Part shown: in pieces, positions 11,838 to 24,027 of the stretch | How the letters are laid out: every line of letters begins with the position of its first letter | Numbering within the stretch: position 1 is the first letter of the stretch | DNA from: Haematococcus lacustris | Taxonomy: Eukaryota; Chlorophyta; Chlorophyceae; Chlamydomonadales; Haematococcaceae | Assembly (NCBI GenBank): GCA_030144725.1 | Contig: JASKMD010000018.1 | Location: 1,766,099-1,830,098 of the forward strand | Reading direction: 5' to 3' | DNA length: 64,000 nucleotides | Program-made: the position numbers and the translations under genes | Notes under the pieces: generated by a model | Database searches by the model: none | Told to the model about the DNA's origin: nothing | What the model saw: the letters and a program-made list of their open reading frames with translations, nothing else

Positions 11838-14800
11838 CTATGGAAACCAGCTCTCTGGGGAGGTTGGAGCGACGTCCGGGGAGGCAACCACCTCGACCAC
11901 TTTGCGCGAGGCCGCGGGTTGCGTGAGGGCTGCTACTGCCACAGCTGCCACCTGCAGCAACACAGGCGGCGACGCGCGTGGGAGCAGGCTTGAGGCGGCG
12001 ACAGATCTACAGACCGGCTCGCACGACCGCCTGCTGAGTCCTGTACCCGCTCCACCCGCAGCATCAGCGGACTCCGCACCGTGTCGCGAGAGATACGGCG
12101 CCCGGGGTCCGTCTCCAACCCAAACAAGCTGTCCTCTGGCCGAGCCACGAGGTTGCCCACCTGGAACAGCAAAGCAACCGCAGGCAGTTCGCCTGCGTTG
12201 TGCACTTCAGCTACAGCTGCAGTAGCCGACCAGGACGCAACCGACTGCTCATTTGGCATGGAAATGAAGTGAGGTGTACCCTGCTGCCTGGTACTACACA
12301 GGTGTATTGGACAGACATGCTGGAGCTCCTCACCATGATGCCAAGCCCACCCTTCAAGCCAAGGGGGCTGTGAAGCCAGCTGAGCGTCATGGTAAGCGCT
12401 GAGGTGGAGGGGCGAGTAGACAGGGCATGACTATGACCTGTACGTCGAGGGTACATCCTCTCATTGCTCCACCTAGACGATGATGCCTTTGTACTTGCCA
12501 GCCTACCTGCCTCAACGCCTTCCCACCTACCTACCTACCCACCCACCTACCCTCCCGCCCGCCCGCCTGCACGCCCTTGTGCCTTCCTGCTCTCCTACAC
12601 TCCTTCTCGCTTGCCTACTCCCTGCCTGCCTCACATCCCTCCTGCTTACCCGCACTTGTGCCCTCCTACCCTGCTACCTTCCGCACCTTTTCAGGCGGGT
12701 CATTGGTGAGACCTCCCGGCCTGATGATGGTGTAGTCCAGCCCTGAGGCCCTCAAGTACTGCTCAGCCACCAGCTTGTGGTCCAGCACCTGTGCAGGGGC
12801 CCGGCAGCAGCAGTGCCAGCAGCTGTGGCTGTGGCAGTGGCAGTGGCAGTGGCAGTGGCAGTGGCAGTGGCAGTGGCAGTGGCAGTGGCAGTGGCAGTGG
12901 CAGTGGCAGTGGCAGTGGCAGTGGCAGTGGCAGTGGCAGTGGCAGTGGCAGTGGCAGTGGCAGCGGCAGCGGCAGCGGCAGCGGCAGCGGCAGCGGCAGT
13001 GGCAGTGGCAGTGGCAGTGGCAGTGGCAGTGGCAGTGGCAGTGGCAGTGGCAGTGGCAGTGGCAGTGGCAGTGGCAGTGGCAGCAGCAGCAAGAGCAGCA
13101 GCAGCGCAAGCTAAACAGGCAGTCACCAGGCAATGACCAGGCAGGTATGCAGGATTCTAACATTCAATCACAGATGCACTAAGAGCAGCTCTGGGCAGGG
13201 ACTTTGGTGTGAAAGCATGCATCCCGCCTTCCACAGTTGGCTGGCTGGGCTCCTACTCTGAGCACCCCTCGAGGGTGGGCGAGGCGGCAGGCCCGAGGTG
13301 GGTGGGTGGTGTTTGCTTCACAGCAGTTGATGGGTGACCAGCTGGTGGGCAGGGACGCGGCTGAGCAGCGCCTGGTGCTGTGCCATGGCCCTGGTGTTGC
13401 ATGTCTGTCCTATTGACCACCCAGCCACACCTGGCCAAATAGGTTGAGGAACTTGTAGTTGGGATTGTCTGCAGACCAACAGGAAACAACAGGTAGCATA
13501 GGCCCAGGGTCAGAGCTTTCACTCCTGGTGTGGCCTGCTGGTGCGTGTGTCAAATTGTGAACAAGACAGCGGTGCATGCTGCGGTGGTGGTGGTGGGGGT
13601 GGTTACGGTGGTTGGGAGTGGGAGTGGCTAAGTTGGTGGGCATCTGCAACTTTTGCTGTATAATGTGAAGGAGACAGCGGTGCATGGCACATGGTGCAGC
13701 TGGTTCACACCCCTACTCCCTTGCTCATTTGCTCACCCTCCCACCATTTACTGCTCTAGCCATGCCAAGCCTGGCCACAGTCAGAAGCTTGTGCTGCTCA
13801 GCCTGCTTAGGGCCTGCCATGAGCCCCAGGCCCTGTCCATGCCATGGCACTCAGACACACCTCTCATAGTCAGCTGGTTTGCCTTAGGCTATCCCAGCCC
13901 CTCCCCAGACTTCCTCCCAGCCCTCACTCCCAGCCCTCACTCCCACAAGCCCTACTCCCAGCTCTCACTCCCAGCCCTCACTCCTACAAATCCTACTCCC
14001 AGCCCTCACTCCCAGCCCTCACTCCCAGAGGTCCCACTTAGGTTCCACCACACCTGCCTGGCCCACTGCTTGCGCGTTGGTCAGCAGAGAGGACACCAAC
14101 ACAAACTTTGCCACACCACGAGCCTGTGAGTCAGAGTCATACAGCCAGGATCAGGGTCACACCGACAGAGGCCAATGTTACACAGTATGGCAAGTCGGGA
14201 AAGCAGTACATGAGCCTCATCTGACACGTATTTCAGCAGAGATGCGGCTGGACATGATAGAAGCACGGCAACAGGGGTGGATCACCCCTACTGCCCTAGC
14301 TTTAGAAATAAGGTTGTTGCCACAGTCGCCGCCACTGCTGCTGCCACTGGCACTGCCACTGCTGCCACACCTTGCCTTGCCCTCACACCTTGCCCTGCCA
14401 TCATGCCTTGCCTTGCCCTCACGCCTTGCCTTGCCCTCACACCTTGCCCTGCCATCATGCCTTGCCTTGCCCTCACGCCTTGCCTTGCCCTCACACCTTG
14501 CCCTGCCATCATGCCTTGCCTTGCCCTCATGCCTTGCCCTGCCATCATGCCTTGCCTTGCCCTCATGCCTTGCCTTGCCCTCACACCTTTGCAGCGTCCA
14601 CCAGTGCCTTGGTGCCCGTCTCATCAACACGGCCAAAGCCCTGCGGGTTGAAGCCAGTGTAGCCTGTGGCGCAGATGACAGCCTGGGCATCTCCCAGAGC
14701 AGCTTCAAGCTGGCTGCGGCATCACAGGTGAGGAGGAAACAACAAGGGCGGGTGGGCAGACAGGCGGGCAGGTGGGCAGGCAGACAGGAGGTATTCTTGT

Positions 14801-16068
14801 ATGATAGGTCTGAGAAGTCAGGGAAAGGGTGGCAGAGCACCACCCACGCCTACGTATACAACACATGTGCTGGTATACAACACCCGGTACATGGTGGGGC
14901 TGAGCAGGGCAGCCAGCAGCATCATGAGGCGTTCACTTCTCTTGGACGGCATGATGGGTCAGGACTGGGTTTACGAGGGCCAGGTGGGGTCAGGGCCACC
15001 TAGAGTGTGGTCACACATGGGACGCTGCCAGGTGAGGTGCTGACCATAAGTTGCCCACACTGCTGACCTGGCCCCTTGCAGCACGTCAGCAGTCACCACT
15101 GTGACGCCAGCATCCAGGCCCAGCCCCAGGCCAGCAGCCTTCTTGGCATCCTGTCCAGCACGCACCCACACAGCCAAGGATCGGGCCACAGCTGCGCACT
15201 GCTGCTGGCTGCCGTGCATGGGTGTACATGCAGCACGGGCTGTGTTAAGGCTGTGCATGTCACAGACCTGGGCCAATGGCTCAGGAGTTTGGTAAGTTGG
15301 GCTGATGGGTTGGGCCATGGTGGTGCGTGTGTGCGTCAAATGTGGGCATGACAGGGGTGCAGGGTGCATGCTGCACGGCACCACCAGCTGTTCCGCCCTG
15401 TGCCCAGTGCCTGATGCAATAGTGGGACAGCATGGGCAGGGCTGGGGTGGTGGAGTGATAAGTCAAGCAGCTCATGCTACACTTGCAAGCACGGACTCTG
15501 GGCAGACAGTGGCTACACAGACAGGGCCACTGTCTGCCATGGTCCACCCTGCCCTGACGCCCCTGCCCCAGGTGACCTCAGATTTCACGACTATTCTAAG
15601 CTTTTGGATGGTTCTCTGCTCCCATGAGATGCAGCTGTCTTGTCTTGCAGCTGCTCAACCCGCACCCGTGTGCCGGCCAGGACATTGAACCCTGCCAGTC
15701 GGAGCTCCTGTACCACCCGCCGTCCTGTGTTGCCAGTTGCGCCTGCCACAAATACCTGGCAAGCTAGGGCAGGTATGATTCGACACTCCACACAGCCATT
15801 TCTCCTAGCGAGAGAGCTGCAGGCATCTGCCGACCTTTGTTATGTTTTGATCCGCCCATGCCACCTGATCCCATGCCAAAAGGATTTGGACGGCTCCGAC
15901 TGCCGCGAGCAAATCACGACGCTGCAGAGTTGCGGGCCGTATTATCGGCTCTTTGGCCCTGGCGACGTCGCTTATGCGGGCGCATCGGCACGTCACGCAT
16001 CGGCGCTGCCGGGGCCACGTCACCTGAGTAACCAATGGCGCAGTGTGGAGGGATGTGCAACGAAGCAT
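11838..16068 (-). CDS. Chloroplast NAD(P)-binding Rossmann protein (atypical SDR, plastoglobule type)
   Basis: Nine exons, all joining in phase to 312 residues: 15835-16068, 15666-15755, 15068-15150, 14587-14713, 14054-14123, 13431-13468, 12687-12788, 12080-12160 and 11838-11951. ATG at 16068, stop TAG at 11838-11840. Residues 1-50 are an Arg/Ser/Thr-rich plastid transit peptide. A second region, QRRDLLAAVGAVQILLAW then VAWADQ, resembles a twin-arginine lumen signal. The Rossmann fold starts at 79 with VFVAGATGNTG (GxxGxxG). Later blocks are VVTADVLQG, AVICATGYTGF, KFVLVSSLLTNAQAVGQ, NPNYKFLNLFGQ, LVAEQYLRASGLDYTIIRPG, GLTNDPPEK and the end block RRISRDTVAAVAVAAL. This order follows the plant family of Arabidopsis At2g34460, known from plastoglobule proteomes as a flavin-reductase-related protein; the substrate is unknown. 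Introns carry GGCAGT and CCTTGCCCTCA arrays. It is divergent from the transporter gene at 16362. Confidence 0.88.
12826..13083. repeat. (GGCAGT)n/(GGCAGC)n array
   Basis: About 43 hexamer copies in the intron between exons 13431-13468 and 12687-12788 of the NAD(P)-binding gene. A central block of GGCAGC copies (12959-12998) is flanked by GGCAGT copies, so two unit variants are arranged in blocks. The array starts about 37 bases from the acceptor of exon 12687-12788. Confidence 0.93.
13905..14035. repeat. CCCAGCCCTCACT minisatellite
   Basis: Imperfect tandem units of CCCAGCCCTCACT(CC), with some units reading CACAAGCCCTACT, in the intron just below exon 14054-14123. Confidence 0.8.
14360..14586. 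repeat. CCTTGCCCTCA/GCC minisatellite
   Basis: Alternating 11-12 base units built on CCTTGCCCTCACG and CCTTGCCCTGCCATCATG. The array runs right up to the donor of exon 14587-14713 of the minus-strand NAD(P)-binding gene. Confidence 0.85.
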
Positions 16069-16361
16069 AGTATATAGTGTTATGCTTATGCGGGATTCGT
16101 GAGTCAGGAGTGGTGTGAGAAATGGCAATACAAAATGCTGCTATCTTGAGGCACTGGGACTACCAAATACAATAATGAGTGTTGAGGTAACTATTTACGG
16201 ATGCGTGCCGGCTTGTGTTCAACAAGTGCCCGCTACATAGTTTCACTCACTCCATCAATGGGGTTTGAATATTGCTCACTTCTCTCGTGTCTTCAAGCAA
16301 CATGCCAAGAGGCACATCGACAAGATTTCTTGGAGCTTCCAACGTCTCAAAGCTTCAGTAG
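16069..16361. promoter_or_regulatory. Shared 293-bp 5' region of NAD(P)-binding and transporter genes
   Basis: The two start codons at 16068 (-) and 16362 (+) face away from each other across 293 bases that are more AT-rich than the exons. Both promoters and 5' UTRs must fit here, so a bidirectional promoter is likely. No clear TATA box or other named element was found. Inference from layout. Confidence 0.5.
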
Positions 16362-18404
16362 ATGGTGGACGTAGAGAAGCAGCCTTTGCTACTGCCAAAC
16401 GGCGATCCCATTAAAGAGTCGCAGCCTGCTACTGGGATGAAACCATCTGCTCTGGGTTCAATGGCCGGGCTAAGCTCCGTGACGGTGCTGGTGTTGTACT
16501 ACGCGCTTTGCTCGTCCACGATGCTGGTGGGACTAAGACCGTATGCACAGACCTGCGGCCTTGGGATGCAAGCAGCAACCTACGAATTCTGTACTGCGAC
16601 AGGTGATAAACAAAGTCACTGTGCATTATCTACCTGTCCCCGCATTCGTTCTGTTCTGTCAATTGGTAGCATCCGCGCTCGTTGCTCGGTTGGGAGCCTC
16701 TTTTGGTGCATGGGACTGCGACGCATTAGAATGGAGCAAGGTTAAGCAGTTCCTGATCGTCGCCATCGGTTTTCTAGGAACTATATTCTGCAATATAAAG
16801 GTACGCACATCGCATTGCCTCGGTCTCAACACCACAGGAAGACACCACAGAAAACCCAAGTTGCCGTGGTGCTGCAGGTACTGCAATACTCCAATGTTGA
16901 GACATTCATTACGTTCAGGTCAAGGTTAGTCCACACAAGCGTCAATGTGTAGTCCTGCCAATTCTATTGTTGAGAAGCAAATCTCCATGTGGTTTCCCTG
17001 CCTGCAGCACCCCTCTGATCATTTCGTTGTGTGACTACTTCTTCCTTGGGAGGACGCTGCCCAACAGGCGCAGCTGGGTGTGCCTTTTAGTCCTCGTTGC
17101 TGGAGCAGTAGGCTATGTCATGGTGGACACAGCCTTTGCTGTGCGAGCATACTGCTGGCTGGGTGCATGGTGAGCGAGAGCACATCGCGCTCGGGAACAA
17201 TGCAGCCCCTGTACTCACTCAAGCACAGCTTGTGAGAAAGACAGCACTTCCTGCACCAGTGTCTGAGAGCTGCTAGTTTCTGCACCCTTGCCGACGTTGC
17301 AGCCTGGGATGGGGCCTTGCGCATGCAGCACAGCGTGCAGCCGTGGGCTGGTGCCAGCGGTTGTGGCAGGAAAACAAATGGCTGTCAGCATTGGACAATG
17401 GCATCGCGTGCATACACTAGCATCTGTCCAGGCACAAAGCAGCCATATTGCGCCACTAGGCCCATACCTGCTCATACCAGTGTGTCAATCTTCCACGTCG
17501 CTCTCGCACCTCTGGACAGTCTCAGCAATAGGTGCCTAGAGCAATGTGTGAAATGTCCTGTAGCGATGCTCAGCAGCACCAGGTTTGCATGCGACAAGCT
17601 TTTCTTGTGAAGCATGCGCCACAACAAATATCATGTTTTGTGCAGGTACGTTGCCTTTGTCTTTGAAGCAGTCTACGTGAAGCACATGTGTGAGAGTCTG
17701 AAGATGAGCAACTGGGGGCGTGTATACTACACCAACCTGCTGTCAGTGCCATTCATGCTGGCACTGCTGCCCTCCCTGGGCGAACAAACGCAGCTAGCTG
17801 CCATCACCTGGGGTCCACAGGTGACTGCCTGCATGCCTTGCTGGCACGAGCTGCTGGCCACCGCTGGAAACTCTAGACAATCCAGGCCAGATGCTCTGCC
17901 ACCGCCACCGTGCACAACATGCACTGCCTGGCACTGCCTGCTCGTGCTGAGTGTCACACACACCCTGGCCTGCTTGGGTTGCCTGTGCCTACAGGTGCTC
18001 TTCCCTCTGGTGCTGTCCTGTCTTGTGGGGGTCTGCATGTCCCACTCGGGGTACCTCCTCCGTGACGCAGTCAGTGCCACCATGTTCACTCTGGTCGGCA
18101 TCATCTGTAAGATTGCCAGCGTGATGATCAACTTCCTCATGTGGCAGAAACATGCAACCCCGGAGGGCATCGCGTTTCTCATGCTGTGGTGGGTGACGTG
18201 GCTTGTGCCTGGCTGCAGTACACATTGCAGAGCATGTGTGGTGTAATACTGCAACAAGTATTGAATAGGCGTTGCCCATGATGCCCACGCCTTAGCTGCT
18301 GCTGCTACTGCTGCTGCTGTACCTTGCTCTGCAGTGTGTTGGCAGGCACCTTCTACCAGCAAGCACCCAAGCGCCAGGATGTAAAACCCATCATCGTTGC
18401 ATAA
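16362..18404 (+). CDS. GONST3-like nucleotide-sugar transporter (DMT/SLC35 family)
   Basis: Seven exons, all in phase: 16362-16526, 16603-16800, 16878-16918, 17008-17169, 17646-17820, 17995-18188 and 18335-18404 (TAA), for 334 residues. After a short hydrophilic N-terminus the chain is almost all hydrophobic, fitting about ten membrane helices. Diagnostic blocks of the plant GONST3/GONST4 group, which move GDP-sugars such as GDP-fucose or GDP-galactose into the Golgi, are visible: VLQYSNVETFITFRSSTPL, CDYFFLGRTLPNRRSW, then AYCWLGAWYVAF, VYVKHM, and late in the protein LRDAVSATMFTLVGIICK followed by WQKHATPEGIAF and GTFYQQAPKR. The exon-4 donor at 17170 was chosen over the earlier GT at 17141 because only it keeps frame and the AYCW block. 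The likely role is Golgi import of a nucleotide sugar for cell-wall or glycoprotein synthesis; the exact sugar cannot be told. Confidence 0.88.
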
Positions 18405-18541
18405 CCACCTCGTAAGGCTTTTTATGCAATGAGCCACACTCCATGAGAACAGTGAGCCAGGGCTGGAGCAGGCATGGCGGGTTGGCAAGGGAGTTAAGGG
18501 ACTACCATCAGTGACCTGATCTTCGTGTCATCTCTAGCTAG

Positions 18542-18667
18542 GAGCAGCCAAGGCCAGCAGACTGGGTGCCCCCAGCAGGGGAGCAGGTGATTTATCGGCT
18601 GCTGTGCCCAGCCTGGGGCCAGCGGCATGGCAAGCCAGTGCGGGGCCTGATGTGGTGCCATGAGGTG
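18542..18667 (+). pseudogene. Fragment of a TnpB/Fanzor-like C-terminal region
   Basis: A 42-codon stretch reads EQPRPADWVPP, then YRLLCPAWGQRHGKPVRGLMWC, then HEV, before turning into Pro/Leu low-complexity text. I recall the block xRLLRSAWxKRxxxPVRGLMWC from the C-terminal half of a family of algal proteins whose N-terminal half is the relic at 37498-38571. No start, no neighbouring exons and no further domain were found, so it is a short relic just past the transporter gene. The assignment depends on memory of that family. Confidence 0.4.
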
Positions 18668-19095
18668 CCGCCCCTCCCCATCCCTCTGCCCGGGCCCCTT
18701 CCCCTGCCCAGGGCCCTGCCCAGCCCCCCCCTGCTGCACCTGACCCAGTGCTTCCACCCCAGGCCCCCCCTTGGGGCAGGTGGCTAGACTGCGACACCAC
18801 CCCTTCATAAAGGCTGTAGTGGAGGCAGACGACGCACAGACGCCAGCCTGTTCCATGCTGCACATGGAGTTGTTCTTGCTTTCATCATCAGCCTACATAC
18901 AGCCTTGTACTTTACCTTCATATGCGGGTTCTGGGCAGCAGGGCGGCCCTCTGCATTGACACGCACACCGTCATCGTGAAGGCGCAATAGGTAGGGTTCA
19001 GAGGGGACAAGGGAGCGGCGGCTGTGTCCATAGTGTAGGGAGCAGGGACACTGCCGTCCTTGCATGTATATTTCCTCTTAACATGTTGGTGACAG

Positions 19096-19217
19096 GCCCC
19101 TTGTCCCTCACTAGGGCTTCCATTTGAGCCGGACCAGTAGTGGCCACTGGCAGGGGATACTAGGGACCACTAGTGGCCCGACTGAGATGGTGTTAATGGG
19201 CTGTGTGGAGTATACCC
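19096..19217 (+). mobile_element. SINE-like 122-bp element, copy 1, with 16-bp target duplication
   Basis: The insert is bounded by perfect 16-bp direct repeats AACATGTTGGTGACAG at 19080-19095 and 19218-19233. It contains a near-palindrome: CCATTTGAGCCGGACCAGTA at 19120 pairs imperfectly with the end of the core at 19190. A second copy with its own target duplication is at 57756-57876. No tRNA-type A or B box is visible. Confidence 0.75.
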
Positions 19218-19569
19218 AACATGTTGGTGACAGCGGCTGGCCGGTTATTGGCAGCCATGCTCGGGATTGCTTGTGGATCACTCACTTTTAGCAACCTGAC
19301 TACATTCACAAAACAGCTTCATATTTGCACTGTGGAAGCGCTGATAGAATGTGGTGTATACCTATGCAGCCTCAAACTGCTGTCACACACTCGAGTCTTT
19401 GTGCAGTCGACATGCTGCCACATGCGCCTAGCCTCTGGCTGCGGAGTGATTGTCTGCTGAGTGCAGACAGGTGGTGTGGCACGTGAAGGTGTGTTAGTGT
19501 TACTGAGCTCTGAGGCACAGGATGTACAAGTGTGGACAAGCCTGTCACAAAGGCCTACTGTATGGACAG

Positions 19570-19790
19570 CTGATAATCGTTAGGCTGCTAGGCCGCCCTT
19601 CCCCTCTAGGGATTTGGAATCATCTGATGATGTGGCTTACACCGCTTAAGCCGTCAGCCGTTAGGCTGCTAGGCCGCTCTCCCCCTCAAGGGGTTCGGGA
19701 CTTTCTGTAACGCACTTCATAGCAAGGTGCACAAACAAAGGTGCACATGGGCCCAACTCAGGCGGCCCCAACTAACAGAAAATGACAGGA
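19570..19790 (-). mobile_element. LINE 3'-end fragment
   Basis: On the minus strand it reads GCCCATGTGCACCTTTGTTT, then a GTGCGTTACAGAAAGTCCCG block, GGCCTAGCAGCCTAACGG and GCTTAAGCGGTGTAAGCCAC, ending with an ATC-rich tail. The same order occurs at 30975-31135 (+), and parts recur at 38690-38905 and 26530-26560. The GGCGGCCTAGCAGCCTAACG block appears twice here. Confidence 0.7.
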
Positions 19791-20869
19791 AACTGACCCT
19801 TGGCAGTCGGACGGCTGTAACTCTGCACTCACTGCGCCAAATGTTATGCTAGATGATTCACAATGTAGCCAACCCAGCCAGCTACCTTTCACCCATCCAG
19901 AATAAATATACACTCAGTAGGTCGTGCACAGCAAAGCATCAAAGTTGATGATTCAAATTTGAGCCGTTGCGGAGCCTGCAGTCATCGCTACGACCGCCCG
20001 CGTCGCTTAGGCTGCTCTACGCGAGCATGCGCGTCGACAGCAGCAGTCGGATCTGAGAGCGGTTGCGGCAATGTGGCACTGAGCCCACCTCCTCCCCATA
20101 CCTGGAGGGCAATGCCACCGCTCGACCATTTTGACTTACAACATGCTACTTACTAGGTTAAGCTCCTCTAAGACATTGTTACACACGCTCATACTCAGAT
20201 ATGTCAAAAGCTCACTTTGGTCTGTGACCCCCAACTCCCTTAGCCGATCTCAGGGCCAGGGCCATGCAGTCAGTCGCACAACTCCACACCATGACCGAAT
20301 TTGGACTCGGCTCCTCTGAGAGTTACACTCCCCTACATCCCATCCACCTGCGTGCAAAGTTTCATAGCTCAACTGCCACCCCACAGCCCCGTAGCCCTGA
20401 TTCGGCTTGGAGAACATGATGTCACTTTGAAGATGTCAAACTGATAGAGGCCTGGGCTGTTTAACGTGCGGTTTGTTCTAATAAATGCGCCAAGGGGTCA
20501 AGAACAAACATTTTGTGGCCGTTTTCCAGTGGGTGCAACGGGTGCAACACAGTGGAGGACACAGTAGAGGAGGGGGGGGTGTAACCCGGTGATACCTTAG
20601 TGTGCGCCGACCCAAATGGTGTATTCGGCGGAAGTGAGCACATCTATTATGTTTCATTCACCCCGTCTAGGTGCCCTGCACGCCCGGCAGGCATCGCGTT
20701 GGGTGTCAGCCGGACATTCCATTTGTGAAGAACCAGCTCACTACGCTAGGTAGATGGGGCCACAGCGATGCGGCTCACCGTGCCAAGGAGACCCGTCTCG
20801 CCGCTGTGATTTGTTCGCGGGCACATGTGGCAGTACGCGAGCAAAGACTCCAATGGCTGGCGCTGATGG

Positions 20870-22248
20870 TCAGATTACGCGGACTGAACCGCCAATGCCA
20901 ATGTGATAAACGCTATCGAAAACAGTGCGGTATTGAGAGAGTACTTGCATGAAGATTACCAACCCCATGTTGGGGCCGCCTGAGCCCAACATGAAGTCAT
21001 GCAAGTTCTCATTATTGTTCTGTAAGGTCATGGCAAACTCCGGCTGCTCCCTGATGGACCTCGTGGCAGTGCACTCAAAGATGAAATGCATGGCGTCATC
21101 CACTACCCCCTCCGTGCATCTGGTGCATGTGCGATCAATGAAAGTTACCCCCTCAAACCGAGCCTTCTCCACCCCCAGACCGCTGTTGCCTAACCTGAAC
21201 CTAGTCAGGCTCGTGCGAACTTCTGTAGAGAGCTGTCTGTTCAGCAGGTGTGGGTGCCATGTGATTGATGCCCATGCCGTCCCCATGCTTGAACCATGCA
21301 GCATACGAACACCTCTCCCGATGCACCGTCTCATGCAGTCTAGGGTCTCCCTCAAACCCAACCCAACGCCTCCCCCACCTCTCGAGCCACTTGACTTCCA
21401 TAGCCTTGGTGCCTAGGACCATGTCCGGGCTCAAGGTGAACTCACCCCCCATCAGCTCTCTGGCGGCCAGCTGGAACTGAGCACTCCAACTAGCCTGACA
21501 GCTCCTGCCTAACTCCACATCTGCCTTGATGACCCTCATTAGCAGGTCACTGTGGGAAAGTTTGGCAGTGTTCCAGAACTTGCATGCAGCCCTTAGCCAG
21601 TAAAGTTGGAGGGGCAGCTGCCCCAACTCATGCAGCACCATCAGGCCTGACACTGAGCTACGTACCCTGGCAGCAAACCTGAGAAAGCTGAGCTGAGCTG
21701 AGCTGAGCTGAGCTGAGAGAAAGCTGAGAGTTGCACACCATGCCCAAGGAAAGCAGTGCCCCATACCTGGCTGCCATACAGCCCCAAGGGGAGCACAAAC
21801 GCTCTAATGAGGTGACACAGGGCATATGGATCATGCAGGACCCCATACTCTCTGGCACGCTTGCACGCCTGGCGCATGGCGAGGAACATGCCAGCCCTCA
21901 TATGAGTGGCAGCAAAAGCAGGGGTGGCGTTGGGGTTGAAGTGCATGCCTAAGTACTTGAACTCTCTCACCACAGGCTAGGTGCTGCAGTCTGTGAGTTG
22001 CCATTGAAGACCATCACCTTTGACTTGCCCACATTGACTGTAAGGTGTTTCCTGTCTGCAAAGCCTTGCAGCTGGCAAACCAGCCGCTGCAGCCCGTGGG
22101 ACGAGGTGCTCACCAGGGTCAGGTCATCAGCATACATGAAGTGGGTGACAGGTGTGCCTTGCACTCTCACTCTCTCTGAATCATCTATAACCCACTTTGA
22201 CATAGAGCAAGGTGCACAAACAAACAAAGGGGGGTAAAGGGCTGACAA
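20870..22248 (-). mobile_element. Degraded non-LTR retrotransposon (LINE) with reverse transcriptase remains
   Basis: Read on the minus strand, several overlapping frames carry successive parts of a LINE ORF2. First comes the catalytic motif FMYADDLTLVS (about 22130), then LQRLVCQLQGFADRKHLTVN and KYLGMHFNP (about 21955), then the palm/thumb and linker region, then a zinc-knuckle-like CTRC...HFIFEC (about 21060-21130) of the zf-RVT type, and the end text ENLHDFMLGSGGPNMGL (about 20990). The frame changes at least twice (near 21970, 21650 and 21350), one change lying in a GAGCT run at 21690-21720, so it cannot be active. The 5' part upstream of the YADD motif is missing. No endonuclease domain is seen. 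The same end sequence is found in 3' fragments elsewhere in the window. Confidence 0.82.
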
Positions 22249-22439
22249 ATATCCAGACCATCGGCGGTTTCAGCAACTTCAGCCAGTTCTCCTTTTTCAC
22301 CTCACTCACGATAAACAAGGACCGGTCGCGATTGGACCGACCATAGCTCATTGCAAACTAGAGTAGAAGGCCGTTCGAACGGTACAAGTCTTATGTAACT
22401 CCGTGCATCCGTTGCGACGTAATTTGGCCGCGATTTTCT

Positions 22440-22860
22440 CAACCAAGCAATCTGTGCAGATGTCGGTTATCCTTAATCTGCACAGCTGCTGATAGTCGAC
22501 ATCTGCACAGATGCAGGCGATGTCAACATCTGTGCAGCTGCGAGAAGTCGACATCTGCACAGATGTCGTATACCGCAACCAACATCTGTGCAGATGCTGA
22601 CGACGACAGCTGCACAGATGTCGACTTTTACATTCAATGCTTGGCTGTGCAGATGTCGTGACCGACATCTGTGCAGCTGGTGACAACGACATCTGCACAG
22701 ATGTCGACTATTACATTCGAGCCTTGGCTGTGCAGATGTTGTCTGTAGCATCTGCACAGATGTCGACTATTACATTCGCGGCTTGGCTGTGCAGATGTCG
22801 TGGCTGAATCTGCACAGATGTCGACTATTTCATCGACTATTACATCCGCAAAGCACATGC
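22440..22860. repeat. CTGTGCAGATGTCG dyad-motif array A (mixed orientation)
   Basis: About 18 copies of CTGTGCAGATGTCG or its complement CGACATCTGCACAG, at irregular 20-50 base spacing and alternating orientation. Many are joined as near-palindromes (GACATCTGCACAGATGTC). Spacers often contain ACTATTACATTCG. No coding sense is visible. Confidence 0.85.
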
Positions 22861-23640
22861 ATTGACACCCAAACATCCAGCAAGACCTCGCTACACCCCC
22901 GCAAAACACATGCATTGACACCCAAACATCCAGCAAGACCTCGCTACACCCCCGGAAAACACATGTATTGACACCCAAACACCCCGCAACATCCCGATAC
23001 ACCCCCGCAAAACACATGTATTGACACCCAAACACCCCGCAACACCTCGATACACCCCCGCAAAACACATGTATTGACACCCAAACACCCCGCAACACCT
23101 CGCTACACCCCCGCAAAACACATGTATTGACACCCAAACACCCCGCAACACCTCGCTACACCCCCGCAAAACACATGTATTGACACCCAAACACCCCGCA
23201 ACACCTCGCTACACCCCCGCAAAACACATGTATTGACACCCAAACACCCCGCAACATCCCGATACACCCCCGCAAAACACATGTATTGACACCCAAACAC
23301 CCCGCAAGACCTCGATACACCCCCGCAAAACACATGTATTGACACCCAAACACCCCGCAACACCTCGCTACACCCCCGCAAAACACATGTATTGACACCC
23401 AAACACCCCGCAACACCTCGATACACCCCCGCAAAACACATGTATTGACACCCAAACACCCCGCAACACCTCGCTACACCCCCGCAAAACACATGTATTG
23501 ACACCCAAACACCCCGCAACACCTCGCTACACCCCCGCAAAACACATGTATTGACACCCAAACACCCCGCAACATCCTCGATACACCCCCGCAAAACACA
23601 TGTTTGGACACCCAAACATCCCGCAACACCTCGCTACGGG
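22860..23640. repeat. 53-bp minisatellite
   Basis: About 15 tandem copies of a 53-base unit with ACACCCCCGCAAAACACATG, then TATTGACACCCAAACACCCC and GCAACACCTCGCT. Copies differ at a few positions (CATCC versus CACCT, GATAC versus GCTAC), and the outermost copies diverge most. All ORFs here are periodic readings of the unit. Confidence 0.92.
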
Positions 23641-23787
23641 ACTTGCAAGCACATGTATCGATGCACCATCAATCCACAACACCTCAATATGGAAATGCTA
23701 AGCACATGCATTGATGCACCCAATGACCGCAACACCTCCCTACGATGTGACAAGGTAGCAACGACACAACACAACAAGAAGGTGACA

Positions 23788-24027
23788 CCACACCATCACC
23801 ATCACCATCACCATCACCATCACCATCACCATCACCATCACCATCACCATCACCATCACCATCACCATCACCATCACCATCACCATCACCATCACCATCA
23901 CCATCACCATCACCATCACCATCACCATCACCATCACCATCACCATCACCATCACCATCACCATCACCATCACCATCACCATCACCATCACCCCACCCCA
24001 CCCCACCCCACCCCACCCCACCCCACA
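23788..24027. repeat. (CACCAT)n array followed by (CCCCA)n
   Basis: About 34 CACCAT hexamers (23788-23990) followed by about 7 CCCCA pentamers. It sits directly after the 53-bp minisatellite region; poly-His and Gly-Asp ORFs through it are artefacts. Confidence 0.93.

Noticed and set aside
22860..23640. CRISPR-like array (regular repeats with spacers)
   Set aside because: The 53-bp unit is repeated whole, without unique spacers, and the genome is eukaryotic. It is a minisatellite.
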